A DNA stretch of 64,000 bases from Rhodocyclaceae bacterium (lineage in GTDB: Bacteria > Pseudomonadota > Gammaproteobacteria > Burkholderiales > Rhodocyclaceae). The DNA lies in NCBI GenBank assembly GCA_016791115.1, contig JAEUNL010000061.1:62001-126000 (forward strand). Reading direction: 5' to 3'. Position 1 is the stretch's first letter, and each line of letters opens with the position of its first letter. This document shows positions 53,818 through 61,977 of the stretch, in pieces. The notes beneath the pieces are model-generated. The model was not told where the DNA came from, made no database searches, and was given only the letters and a program-made list of their open reading frames with translations. The position numbers and the translations under genes are program-made.

Positions 53818-53890
53818 CTGTTCGGCGTGTATGCCCGCGGTCGGCCGGCGGGCGCTCGGGTGTGCGCCACGCGACCGAGCAGCCGAACAG
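53818..53890 (-). ncRNA. Structured RNA in the epsD-epsE leader (three-way junction)
   Basis: Immediately after the epsD stop the transcript can form an outer stem CTGTTCGGC/GCCGAACAG (53890-53882 with 53826-53818, nine pairs). It encloses two hairpins: GCTCGG/CCGAGC (53880-53854) and GCCCGC/GCGGGC (53853-53833). No U-run follows, so it is not a simple terminator. A cis-acting attenuator or RNA-processing site controlling epsE and downstream genes is proposed. Confidence 0.5.
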
Positions 53891-53891
53891 G

Positions 53892-54842
53892 CTACTTGAG
53901 CCCCTGAATACCCTTCTCCAGTGCCTTGTCCGTGGCCTTGCCGCCTGACTCGGGCGGTGCCTGATGTACTGCCGCGGGTTGCGGCTGGGGTGTTTCACCC
54001 GAAGACGCAGTGCCTTGGGCGAATTCACCCACGTACTCGATCTTCGCCTTCTCCTTGAGTTGCCTGATCTCGGCAGCGGCCGTTTCGGCACGTTTCTGAT
54101 TGGTCAGAAACTGCTCGATGAAGGGCCTGGCGGACGCCTCGTCCAGCGGGCGCTGCTGGGATCCGGCTATATGCACAAGCGTCAGTCCGGCAGGAGATGG
54201 CAGCACGGCAGTCTGGCCATCCTTGAGTTCGTGCAGCTTGGGAAGGATCTCCATCGGTAGCTGTTCGGCCGACTTCACCCCGGCGTTGGTGGTGAACTGG
54301 ATATTGCTGTCCTTGAGGTACTTGACGAGGTCGGTCATCGATCTGGATTGCTGAACCTGCTCCTGGATCGCCGCGGCCTGCTCCGGCTTGGCCGCGATGA
54401 CGACCTCCTGCAGGTTATAGACGCGACGCTGGCTGAAGAGAGCCGGATTGCGCTCATAGAAACTCTTGACGGTTGCGTCGTCGGGTTTCGCTGCATTGCC
54501 GGCAACCTGTTCAAGGTAGGCCTTGGCAAGAATTTCGCGCCGCGAAGCCTCGATGGCTTGCATGACCCGCGGGTCGCGGTCGAGCTTCTTCTCGATTGCC
54601 TGCTGGATCAGCAGTTCCTGCTCGATCAGTTTGTCGAGCACCTGTCGGCTCGCTTGTTTGGCCTGCTCCGGCTTAACGCTGCCCGCTCGCGCGATAACGT
54701 TGTTGATTTGGTGAACCGAGATTTCCTCCTTGTTCACCTTGGCGGCGACCTGGGTTGCCACCTTCTTTTCTTCCGGATTCTTGTTGCCACAGCCGCCGAG
54801 CACAAGCAAGGCGCTGAGGACCACGAACGATGAACGCAGCAT
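53892..54842 (-). CDS. epsD: EpsD, periplasmic peptidyl-prolyl isomerase lipoprotein
   Basis: 316 residues from ATG 54842 (MLRSSFVVLSALLVLGGC). The lipobox ends in LGGC, so it is a lipoprotein. The middle is SurA-N/parvulin-like (VHQINNVIARAGSVKPEQAKQASRQVLDKLIEQELLIQQAIEK, SFYERNPALFSQRRVYNLQEVVI) and the late ILPKLHELKDGQTAVLPSPAGLTLVHIAG is a PPIase core. The tail is Gln/Pro/Ala-rich. This is the EpsD family found at the start of exosortase EPS operons; it may help fold EpsE or EpsL. Confidence 0.92.
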   Translation of the reverse strand: MLRSSFVVLSALLVLGGCGNKNPEEKKVATQVAAKVNKEEISVHQINNVIARAGSVKPEQAKQASRQVLDKLIEQELLIQQAIEKKLDRDPRVMQAIEASRREILAKAYLEQVAGNAAKPDDATVKSFYERNPALFSQRRVYNLQEVVIAAKPEQAAAIQEQVQQSRSMTDLVKYLKDSNIQFTTNAGVKSAEQLPMEILPKLHELKDGQTAVLPSPAGLTLVHIAGSQQRPLDEASARPFIEQFLTNQKRAETAAAEIRQLKEKAKIEYVGEFAQGTASSGETPQPQPAAVHQAPPESGGKATDKALEKGIQGLK

Positions 54843-55022
54843 TGTCTGACCTGTCGGATTCGATTGAAGCGCCTTCGAAAATGAAGGCACGCGATGTGGA
54901 AAATTGAAAGGCAGATTGTATCAACCCACCCTTGGCTTCCGAGCTTCCGCCACACAATCCCATTGCAAGGACCTTGCCCGCGACCAAGGCAAGGCAACGG
55001 ATTCCACGTGCCTCGAAACAAA

Positions 55023-55044
55023 AACGGCGGGAAACCCCGCCGTT
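55023..55044 (-). terminator. Rho-independent terminator of the PEP-CTERM gene
   Basis: A perfect 9-bp stem AACGGCGGG/CCCGCCGTT with a four-base loop lies 20 nt after the stop codon of the PEP-CTERM gene. On the transcript strand it is followed by a T-rich run (TTTTTGTTT). This isolates that gene from the epsD operon. Confidence 0.85.
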
Positions 55045-55064
55045 CTTGAAGACAAACCGAAATC

Positions 55065-55577
55065 TCAGACCTGACGTCGCCGCGCCACGACAAACCCCAT
55101 CATGGCGATGCCGGCTACGATCATCATCCACTCCGCGGGCTCGGGCACCGGTGCGGCGCTCAGCGTGCCGACATAACCGGCCGCGGCACTGGCAATGCTG
55201 CCGGTGAAGACCATGAAGTACTTGCCGGCCTCGAGAGAGAAGGAATCCGACCACACGCTGCCAGATGCGCTGCCGAAGCTGCCGGAATCATAGACACCGG
55301 TGGATGACTTCTTCTGGAAGATCGATACCGACAGATCATCCAAACCGATCGACGCAATGTTCAGCGTGACCAGGCTCAGCTCGTCGATCTTGAAATTGAC
55401 GATTTTCGCAAAGCTTTCACCGGCGTCGCCGAGGAATACTTTGGCGAAAGCCTTGTCGATGTCTTGCAGGCCACCACCGGAGCCGCCATGACCGCTGCTC
55501 CCGCCAGCAAAAGCACCACCCGCCAAACCGAACGCCAGCAGGATCGGTATTACCAGTCGCATCACCAGTCTTTTCAT
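55065..55577 (-). CDS. PEP-CTERM sorting-signal matrix protein
   Basis: 170 residues from ATG 55577 with AAAGGAG upstream. A signal peptide (LVIPILLAFGLAGGAFA) is followed by a Gly/Ser stretch with His and a low-complexity beta-like body rich in Ser, Gly, Asp and Val. The sorting signal is VPEPAEW (145-151), a hydrophobic helix and the basic end ARRRQV. Exosortase B cleaves near PEP and the mature protein is exported or attached. It is monocistronic, with its own sigma-54 promoter, and resembles the matrix-protein partners of EPS in floc-forming betaproteobacteria. Confidence 0.93.
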   Translation of the reverse strand: MKRLVMRLVIPILLAFGLAGGAFAGGSSGHGGSGGGLQDIDKAFAKVFLGDAGESFAKIVNFKIDELSLVTLNIASIGLDDLSVSIFQKKSSTGVYDSGSFGSASGSVWSDSFSLEAGKYFMVFTGSIASAAAGYVGTLSAAPVPEPAEWMMIVAGIAMMGFVVARRRQV

Positions 55578-55663
55578 GAACCACTCCTTTGTTATCAGTA
55601 AATCGATCAGAGCCTGCGGGCGCTGCGGCGTTCCGGCGCACTCACCCTCGATCACCTTCGTTA

Positions 55664-55678
55664 GCAATTCGTGTGCCA
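55664..55678 (-). promoter_or_regulatory. Consensus sigma-54 promoter of the PEP-CTERM gene
   Basis: On the gene strand the sequence is TGGCAC, five bases, TTGC, an exact match to the -24/-12 consensus. The predicted start is near 55652, giving a 75-nt leader before the Shine-Dalgarno. An inverted repeat about 130 bp further upstream could be the activator site. Confidence 0.8.
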
Positions 55679-55775
55679 TATGTCACACTCAAACCGGGAG
55701 CCAACCGCCTTCGTGGTAAACCAATGATTTCCCGGCTTGAGGCATTTGGTAGCCGACAATCTGCATGGCCGTGTA

Positions 55776-55793
55776 TGTCGCCGTGATGCGACA
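55776..55793. promoter_or_regulatory. Inverted repeat at enhancer distance from the PEP-CTERM promoter
   Basis: TGTCGC-N6-GCGACA is a perfect dyad centred about 132 bp upstream of the predicted transcription start, the usual position for an NtrC-type activator binding site. The protein that binds is unknown. Confidence 0.45.
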
Positions 55794-55886
55794 ATCATAG
55801 CAAAATTCTGACGCTGTCATGAGCACTTCCGGCGCATCGGGCCCCAAGACGGGGCGCCCAAAAGGCTCTTCGACTTGCGATCGGCG

Positions 55887-57140
55887 TCAGAACGTGAATT
55901 GCGCGGAAACCGACGCGAAGTTGTCGTCGTAATCGACGAACTCGCGGGACGACGTGCGTCGCTCGCGCTGGAGAGTAAGGCTGAGTTGCAAGCTGCGCAG
56001 TGGAAGATAGGTCGCTGTGATGCTGGCGGTATTCAGCGTGTCTTTGCGCACAGACAACCCTGACGCGCTGCCTGCGAGTACGCCAAACGGGTCGCCCTCG
56101 TAGCGCCGCCGCGCCCAGTCATACTTTGCGGACAGACTCACCTTGGCGGTCGGATACCACACCGGGTTCAGGGTGATTCCATCGGTAAGCACGTAAGCGG
56201 CGTCGATGTCATCCACGCCACCGATCTCGCGCCGGACCACGACATTGATGGCAGTCTTGCCTTCGATGGCCCAGTTGTAATTCACGCGCGCCGTCACGCC
56301 GGAGAAGTCCCGCTCGGACAACTGGTCGTGCTTGCGCGACGTATAGCCGAGTCTGCCATACACGCGACTCTGGCCGGTCATTCGCCAGTCGCCGTTGACT
56401 TCGGCATCGGTCTGATCGTAGCTGTTGTCGACGCGACCGAGAACGAGTCCGCTAGCCGGATCGAACGCCACTTCACGGTTCGGATACTTTCCTTGTGTCT
56501 GCCGAAGCGTGAGACCGATCAGATTGCCGGTCTTCGGCTGGAACTTGCCGTTCAGTTCCACGGCATCCGAGTCGAACTCGCTTGATCGGCGCAAATCGGA
56601 ACTATAGCTGCTATTGACGTGCGCATACCCCACCCCAACCGAGTAACTCGGGTGAAACCACCAGTCGGCATTCCCATACAGGCGGTCGTAGGTATTGATA
56701 TCACGCACTCGACCACGGTCTTGAGGCGTCAGGTTGCCGAAGTCGATCAGACGACGGCTGCGCTCGTAGCTGAGTGTGCCCTTGAGGTAGTTCCCCAACT
56801 GCCAGCCCCAATTCGCATTGGCACGCAAGCCGTTGTAATCAAGGGCCGAAAATCGTGAGTAACGATTGAAGTTCCAGAGCACATCGGCATGCAGTTTCTG
56901 GCGACTGAGCAATTTGTCGAACGTCAGGCCACCGTAGGTGGTCGATATGAAGTCGCTTCGGCGAGACGAACCGATTGCGACCGTTTCGTCAACCGAATCG
57001 GAAAGGCGGAACAGGTTGTCGTCGTAGGTGAGGGTCTGTCCGACGATGACGTTGAAGGCATCGGCTTCGTCTGCCCAAGCCGTCGGGATGACCATCAGTC
57101 CGCCGGCGATGGCCAATGCGAAAGCCCCTCCGAAGCGCAT
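55887..57140 (-). CDS. epsL: EpsL-type outer-membrane beta-barrel of the EPS system
   Basis: 417 residues from ATG 57140; an ATG at 57152 adds four residues, but the predicted sigma-54 start near 57154 makes the later one more likely. No Shine-Dalgarno is evident at either. A signal peptide (FGGAFALAIAGGLMVIPTAWA) is followed by repeated amphipathic beta strands with Tyr/Trp and acidic turns (for example ADVLWNFNRYSRFSALDYNG, WWFHPSYSVGVGYAHVNSSY), and the protein ends in Phe (VSAQFTF), as outer-membrane barrels do. It likely forms the polysaccharide secretion barrel of the exosortase EPS system. Confidence 0.9.
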   Translation of the reverse strand: MRFGGAFALAIAGGLMVIPTAWADEADAFNVIVGQTLTYDDNLFRLSDSVDETVAIGSSRRSDFISTTYGGLTFDKLLSRQKLHADVLWNFNRYSRFSALDYNGLRANANWGWQLGNYLKGTLSYERSRRLIDFGNLTPQDRGRVRDINTYDRLYGNADWWFHPSYSVGVGYAHVNSSYSSDLRRSSEFDSDAVELNGKFQPKTGNLIGLTLRQTQGKYPNREVAFDPASGLVLGRVDNSYDQTDAEVNGDWRMTGQSRVYGRLGYTSRKHDQLSERDFSGVTARVNYNWAIEGKTAINVVVRREIGGVDDIDAAYVLTDGITLNPVWYPTAKVSLSAKYDWARRRYEGDPFGVLAGSASGLSVRKDTLNTASITATYLPLRSLQLSLTLQRERRTSSREFVDYDDNFASVSAQFTF

Positions 57141-57165
57141 CACGTTTGTCATGCGAAGGAGTATA

Positions 57166-57180
57166 GCAAAGACCCTGCCA
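57166..57180 (-). promoter_or_regulatory. Sigma-54-like promoter of epsL
   Basis: On the gene strand TGGCAG, five bases, TTGC differs from the -24/-12 consensus at one base and keeps the GG-N10-GC spacing. The predicted start near 57154 would leave only a 14-nt leader to the ATG at 57140. It lies in the 52-bp gap after the CAAX-protease gene, so epsL can be transcribed independently. Confidence 0.6.
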
Positions 57181-57192
57181 GCGAGGCCCGCG

Positions 57193-57864
57193 CTACCAGA
57201 ACTGCCAGCTTTCCGTGTGCAGAACCCAGGCAGCAAGAATGAAGTTCGTGATCATGTGAGCCATCACCGGAATCCAAAGATTTCCCGTTCGGCGGTACAG
57301 CCATGCGTAGGCAAAGCCGGCGAGCAGTCCGGCAAACCAGAGTGTGTGTTCCACTGCAAACAGGCACGACGTGAGCCCGATAGCCTTCAAGCTGATTCGT
57401 TGCGGTGGTTGCTCGAGAAAACTGGGCCTGTCGATCCATCGCGCGAGAAACGATCGCCAGAACAACTCCTCCATGACCGGAACGGTGAGCGAGGCACCGA
57501 GCACTCTGACAACTGCCAACGCCCAATCAACTCTGCCGTCATTGCGCGGATCGAACCCGCCCCCCGTTTCGCCGAGGAGGAACAGCGGGTGATCGAGGGA
57601 GACCCAGAGAATGAACACCAAAACTCCGGCTGCGATTGCAAGCAAGACGTCCCGCCCCCTGATTGCGGCTCTGACGTGAAGCTCCCCGTACTCGCGCCAG
57701 AAATAGGCCAGCGCCAAGGCGGTCAGCCCAACCTGGACCCCATAGAGTGGCCGAAGGTCCGCGCCTGGAAACGCGCTTGCGGCCATCTGCCCCAAAGGCA
57801 AGAAGGCAATGTAGATGGCAAACGGCACGATACGTGCTGTTGCCGGATGGCGAATCAGATTCAT
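57193..57864 (-). CDS. CPBP-family membrane metalloprotease (CAAX protease-like)
   Basis: 223 residues with about six membrane helices. The catalytic set is present: EELFWRSFLARW (EExxxR), FAVEHTLWFAG (FxxxH) and a later His in VMAHMITN. Proteins of this subgroup accompany PEP-CTERM/exosortase genes and may process anchored proteins or serve immunity-like roles; the substrate is unknown. It lies between the LuxR-type regulator epsA and epsL on the same strand. Confidence 0.9.
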   Translation of the reverse strand: MNLIRHPATARIVPFAIYIAFLPLGQMAASAFPGADLRPLYGVQVGLTALALAYFWREYGELHVRAAIRGRDVLLAIAAGVLVFILWVSLDHPLFLLGETGGGFDPRNDGRVDWALAVVRVLGASLTVPVMEELFWRSFLARWIDRPSFLEQPPQRISLKAIGLTSCLFAVEHTLWFAGLLAGFAYAWLYRRTGNLWIPVMAHMITNFILAAWVLHTESWQFW

Positions 57865-58047
57865 CGGGCAGGCGACGGACGGGGATTCTTCTACCGGACG
57901 GACTGAACTATACCCACCCCGGCGCGAATTGCCGCGCAGACCATCGAATTACTTCGACGCGACAACTGCAAATTTCTGCGAGATGAAGGGTCGCGGCAAG
58001 CCGCATCCGCGTCGGTCGAACTTGCCGATGATCGAGTCGCGACCGGA

Positions 58048-58878
58048 CTACAGGGGAGATCTGACCGCCCTCAGCGAAAACGCAGTAGCGACCGCCTGCG
58101 TCCGATTGGCCACGCCAAGCTTACGAAAAATGCGCTGCAGGTGGCTCTTGACCGTGAACTCACTGATATGGAGGACCAAGCCGATCTCCTGATTGCTCTT
58201 GCCTTCCCGAACGCACTCGAGGATTCGAACTTCACGCGCCGTAAGCTTGCTTCGCAGATCCAGCCCTGGGTCGAACCCGCCGATCGAACGAGGCGAAGCG
58301 TTAGACGCACGAATGCGCTGCGCAGCGAGCTGCAGATAGAACGCTAACAGCTCGGCATGACACGCCGCTGACCGCAATGCCCCGGAATCGTCATCGATGA
58401 ACATGAAGATACTGCGGCTGCCGAACAGATTGCTCACGCCATGCACCAGCGCGGCGCCTTGTGTCGGGGAAATAATGGACCGCAAGAGCGGTGAGGCACG
58501 CTCGAGGATGAGGGGCGCATGTCCCTCGCAAGCCCACAAATCATTGATCACGCAGAGCGAATGCTGCTGCGGTGCGCTCAATTCGTGGACCGGCAGGAGA
58601 TCGTGCTCTCCGGATTCACACACCTCGGCCAACCACGGACCGCCGGCGACGTGCTGGGACCATATCCGGAACGATCTGTGTGGAATCAGGGAGTTTACCG
58701 GTCCGCGAATCCATGCAGCGTACTGCTTGGGGGTGACGACGTCGACCGAAACCTCGCTCACCTGAATCGAATCGAATATGGCTTCGGCAACCGGCACGGG
58801 CTCTCGGGAGCCTCGTGTCGAAACCGCCTCGACCGATTCGGGGGCAGTTGATCTGGCCGCTCCAGTTGTCAGGGACAT
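58048..58878 (-). CDS. epsA: EpsA, LuxR-family regulator of the EPS locus
   Basis: 276 residues. The C-terminal HTH is complete (KLTAREVRILECVREGKSNQ, then EIGLVLHISEFTVKSHLQRI and FRKLGVANRTQAVA, residues about 208-262). The N-terminal domain (FRIWSQHVAGGPWLAEVCES, NLFGSRSIFMFIDDDSGA) is characteristic of the XrtB/PEP-CTERM-linked EpsA family; no acyl-homoserine-lactone pocket signature was seen. It is divergent from epsB across 217 bp. A dyad at 58997-59011 lies in that gap and is a candidate binding site. Confidence 0.92.
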   Translation of the reverse strand: MSLTTGAARSTAPESVEAVSTRGSREPVPVAEAIFDSIQVSEVSVDVVTPKQYAAWIRGPVNSLIPHRSFRIWSQHVAGGPWLAEVCESGEHDLLPVHELSAPQQHSLCVINDLWACEGHAPLILERASPLLRSIISPTQGAALVHGVSNLFGSRSIFMFIDDDSGALRSAACHAELLAFYLQLAAQRIRASNASPRSIGGFDPGLDLRSKLTAREVRILECVREGKSNQEIGLVLHISEFTVKSHLQRIFRKLGVANRTQAVATAFSLRAVRSPL

Positions 58879-58996
58879 GTGGTCAAGGGAGTATCAAATG
58901 GAGAATGCCAAGCTTAGAATCGGACCGGTTGCCAACCACAGGAACGACACGAATCCGAACTTACAGCGCCGTCGCACGAGCCCGACGGCAACGATT

Positions 58997-59011
58997 GGAA
59001 CTTTAAGTTCC
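58997..59011. promoter_or_regulatory. Dyad in the epsA-epsB divergent gap
   Basis: GGAACTT-T-AAGTTCC is a perfect 7-bp inverted repeat with one central base, 85 bp before the epsB ATG and about 120 bp from the epsA start. Its symmetry and place fit a LuxR-type operator. Confidence 0.55.
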
Positions 59012-59095
59012 GAGTCCGAAAGTTGCCGTTAAGTTTTCCGCGGTTCCGATAAGCTATTTGGCTTTCTCGCCACACAGACCTTTGCCCGATCGGGT

Positions 59096-60490
59096 ATGGA
59101 CGCTTTGTTAAATCAACAACACCCTCTTCTCAAATCGCGCCTGAGTTTGACACGACTCATCACGACGTTTCTGGACCCGGCAGCGTTGGTCATGTCGCTT
59201 CTCGTTTCGGCCTGGTTCGATGCCCATACGATCGACGCGCCGTACGTCGTGCTCGCCCTGATCGTGTTTTCACTGAGCTTTCCCGGGCGATCGTATTTGA
59301 ACGTGTCGTTTCGTGCAGCGATTCGCGACATTGTTCTGGGTTGGATACTGCTCGCCGTCGTGCTTGTGTTCTTCGGCTATGCAAGCGGCTACCTCAAGGT
59401 CTTCCCGCAGGAAGTACTTCAGACTTGGGCCTTGCTTGCGCCAGCCATGCAGCTTGGCGCGCATCTGATCCTAAGAATGGTCGTTCCCAGAGTCGTGTCT
59501 ATGCCAGCGAATCTTCGCAGGGCGGTGATCGTCGGGGCCAATGACCTTGGGCTGCAACTGGCGCAGCAACTCTCGAAGAATCCCTATCTGGGCGTTCGAC
59601 TCCACGGCTTCTTCGACGACCGATCCCGACAACGACTGGGCGACATAGGGGACGCAAACCTTCTAGGCGCCATGAAGGATCTGGCCTCCTATTCGCGCCA
59701 GAACCAGATAGACCTGATCTACCTGTCTTTGCCGATGACGACACAACCACGCATTCTGAATCTGCTCGATCAACTGGCGGACACGACTGCTTCGGTTTAC
59801 TTCGTGCCGGACATCTTTGTCACCGACCTCATCCAGGCACGAATGGATGACGTCAATGGCATGCCGGTGGTCGCAGTTTGTGACACCCCCTTCACCGGCA
59901 TCAACGGCATCGTGAAATCGAGCAGCGATTTCCTCCTCGCCTTGTTGTTTCTGGTGCTCGCATCGCCCTTGCTGATCGCAATATCCGTTGGCGTGAAGCG
60001 GAGTTCCCCCGGACCCATCCTGTTCCGCCAGCGCCGCTACGGGCTGGACGGCAAGGAGATCCTTGTTTACAAATTCCGCTCGATGACCGTGATGGAGGAT
60101 GGTGCGAACGTCACTCAGGCGACGCGCAATGACCAGCGAATCACTCCTTTTGGCGCTTTTCTTCGCAGAACGTCACTCGACGAACTCCCACAATTCATCA
60201 ACGTGCTGCAAGGGCATATGAGCATCGTCGGCCCTCGCCCGCATGCAGTCGCTCACAATGAAACCTACCGAAAACTGATCAAGGGCTATATGGTCCGCCA
60301 CAAGGTCAAGCCCGGAATAACAGGCTGGGCGCAGGTAAACGGTCTTCGTGGCGAAACCGAAACCCTGGACAAGATGAAGCGACGCATCGACTTCGATCTG
60401 GAGTATTTGCGCAATTGGTCACTCAAGCTCGATCTGATGATCATCATGCGCACTGTCCTGGTGGTGTTCAAGGACCGTAACGCCTACTGA
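59096..60490 (+). CDS. epsB: EpsB, undecaprenyl-phosphate glucose-1-phosphate transferase
   Basis: 464 residues. Four or five N-terminal helices (about 20-145) are followed by a CoA-binding-like domain ([19 protein letters not shown]), a further helix ([21 protein letters not shown]) and the catalytic sugar-transferase domain: [56 protein letters not shown] and the C-terminal [13 protein letters not shown] and [13 protein letters not shown]. It starts the repeat unit by transferring a hexose phosphate to the lipid carrier. It is the only EPS gene on the + strand here. Confidence 0.95.
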   Translation: MDALLNQQHPLLKSRLSLTRLITTFLDPAALVMSLLVSAWFDAHTIDAPYVVLALIVFSLSFPGRSYLNVSFRAAIRDIVLGWILLAVVLVFFGYASGYLKVFPQEVLQTWALLAPAMQLGAHLILRMVVPRVVSMPANLRRAVIVGANDLGLQLAQQLSKNPYLGVRLHGFFDDRSRQRLGDIGDANLLGAMKDLASYSRQNQIDLIYLSLPMTTQPRILNLLDQLADTTASVYFVPDIFVTDLIQARMDDVNGMPVVAVCDTPFTGINGIVKSSSDFLLALLFLVLASPLLIAISVGVKRSSPGPILFRQRRYGLDGKEILVYKFRSMTVMEDGANVTQATRNDQRITPFGAFLRRTSLDELPQFINVLQGHMSIVGPRPHAVAHNETYRKLIKGYMVRHKVKPGITGWAQVNGLRGETETLDKMKRRIDFDLEYLRNWSLKLDLMIIMRTVLVVFKDRNAY

Positions 60491-60840
60491 GGCGTTGCAG
60501 TCGCGGTCAGCCCAACCGCCAACCGGCGCTGTAGCGCCGTGTGGGCATCTGCCGCTGCTCCAGGCGGAGGCAGGAACGATTCCCGCATTGCTGATATTCG
60601 TTTGATCGATCGTAGGCTCTGCGGCCCGATTCAAGGCGGAAGTTCGCGAAGCGAGGAAATCAGACTTTCAGCCTAGTCCGATCGTCGCCTTCCCGCGACA
60701 GCGTGACAAAGTTCACAATCACTGCAACTGGGGACTGCGCACCCCTGCCATCTGTGTCCTGCATCACGGACCTGTTCCGGGTCGCTAGACAGAATCGCGA
60801 CGTCCGGATTCTCCAGCCCGACCTTTTCGATCGGTACACA
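60491..60840. other. 350-bp gap after epsB, no gene seen
   Basis: No convincing coding region is present. A weak hairpin CGGCGC/GCGCCG (60524-60539, loop TGTA) could end the epsB transcript but has no U-run. A GTG-initiated upstream extension of the next gene (60703-60840) is open but has no Shine-Dalgarno and no family similarity that I can see. The promoter of the antitoxin-like/kinase unit should lie here. Confidence 0.5.
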
Positions 60841-61227
60841 ATGGAATCAACGATCCCGCTTCTTCGCACTGGCTCATCAAAAGATTCGCACGACGCGCGT
60901 CTGATCGATGCCGGGCTACGCTCGCTCAGGGCAATCGCCCGGGAATGGGGCCTGGACGACCAAGACGTTTCCCGTCTGCTCGGCGACTCGGGAAGTTCGA
61001 ACTCAACCTTCGACGAGGTTGCACTCCGCCTGTCGCACCTGCTTGGCATCCATCGCTCCTTGGTCGCCTTGTTCGGGCAATCGGGATCAAGAATCAGCGC
61101 GTGGATGCATGCCGCCAATTCTTCTGTACCATTCGGAGGGTCGAGTCCCAAGCATGCCATTGTTTGTGGCGATCACTCAAGGCTTGGGGCGATCAGGAGT
61201 TACCTCGAATGCCAGATGGTTCTCTGA
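60841..61227 (+). CDS. MbcA/ParS-like antitoxin homologue
   Basis: 128 residues from ATG 60841 (MESTIPLLRTGSS). The layout parallels the antitoxin at 27748-28158: LRAIAREWGLDDQDVSRLLG (HTH-like), LSHLLGIHRSLVALFG, WMHAANSSVPFGGSSPKHAIVCGD and LGAIRSYLE. This matches the toxin-binding DUF2384-type segment. It overlaps the next gene by 19 nt. It may act as a DNA-binding or protein-binding regulator rather than a true antitoxin, because the partner looks catalytically dead. Confidence 0.75.
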   Translation: MESTIPLLRTGSSKDSHDARLIDAGLRSLRAIAREWGLDDQDVSRLLGDSGSSNSTFDEVALRLSHLLGIHRSLVALFGQSGSRISAWMHAANSSVPFGGSSPKHAIVCGDHSRLGAIRSYLECQMVL

Positions 61228-61973
61228 TCGAACGGCTCCCGTCGAAGACCATTGCCTGGGGTCGTTGCTACACGGTCACTGCTGCAGGGCTTGATAGTGC
61301 GGACTCGGCACTGGAGAACGTTGCGGACCACACAGACACGCAGGACCTGCTTGAGCTCGAAGCTCTTGGGAGCACCCGAGTCTCGAACGCTCGATCTCGA
61401 CTTGGCGAAGACCCTGACGGCCGGCCAAAGGGTGCATTTTCAGCAGTTGTACTGGATGCTCTCTCGATCCACGCAAATCGCGGTGATCTTTCGGACGAGA
61501 CTTTCGGCGGCTGGGTTTGCTATCTGCGGAAGGAAGACGCATTAGACGCGGCCCGCCTGCGTTGGACCGAGTTCTTTGCCTGCTCTGGCGCCAGCGAACT
61601 GGAATTGAAGCTCCAAGTGTATTCCGCTCGTGTTGGGGGGAACTTCATTTCCCGTGATGACTTCATCTGCCATCTGACGGGCTCGCGTTCCGCGAACGAC
61701 CCGGAAGCTGTCGCAAACGAATTGAGCCTCCTCTGGCGCGCTGGCATAGATGGCATACTGTTGGCGGCCGACGACGCGCCCGCCACGGCGGCAATTGTGC
61801 TGCGGGGCTCGGCAGTCAGTCACGTGCGCCCGCAGGAAATCCTGACCGCGCTCTGGGATGGCAGGGAGACTTCGATCGTCACGGACGAAACGGACCAATC
61901 GACCGGAGACGTCAACGCGGAATCCCCGGAGTCCCTCCTTGCTCGCGCCTTTGCGGGTTGCCACCCGGTTTGA
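61209..61973 (+). CDS. Divergent RES-like protein, probably inactive
   Basis: 254 residues from ATG 61209. Alignment by eye to the RES toxin at 27017-27751 is collinear: [20 protein letters not shown] with YDVIADPADLDAVFAIEALT, and [20 protein letters not shown] with SDGSYGVYYAAQSLETALAE. Arg19 matches, but the catalytic Glu position is Ala114, and the segment [17 protein letters not shown] has no Ser where YLSVR is expected. About 40 acidic C-terminal residues are extra. It is followed four bases later by the kinase gene. NAD+-degrading activity is unlikely; binding or signalling is more likely. Confidence 0.6.
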   Translation: MPDGSLIERLPSKTIAWGRCYTVTAAGLDSADSALENVADHTDTQDLLELEALGSTRVSNARSRLGEDPDGRPKGAFSAVVLDALSIHANRGDLSDETFGGWVCYLRKEDALDAARLRWTEFFACSGASELELKLQVYSARVGGNFISRDDFICHLTGSRSANDPEAVANELSLLWRAGIDGILLAADDAPATAAIVLRGSAVSHVRPQEILTALWDGRETSIVTDETDQSTGDVNAESPESLLARAFAGCHPV

Positions 61974-61977
61974 CACG

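Noticed and set aside
54965-54979. Possible sigma-54 promoter for the epsD operon (GGGCAA-N5-TTGC on the - strand)
   Set aside because: The GG-N10-GC spacing is right, but two of the six -24 bases mismatch; too weak to annotate, though worth testing if rpoN data appear.
55839-55859. GC-rich hairpin after epsL (GGGCCCC / GGGGCGCCC)
   Set aside because: Imperfect pairing and no U-run on the transcript strand; not convincing as a terminator.
60703-60840. GTG-initiated upstream extension of the antitoxin-like gene
   Set aside because: No Shine-Dalgarno and no resemblance to the family N-terminus; ATG 60841 preferred.
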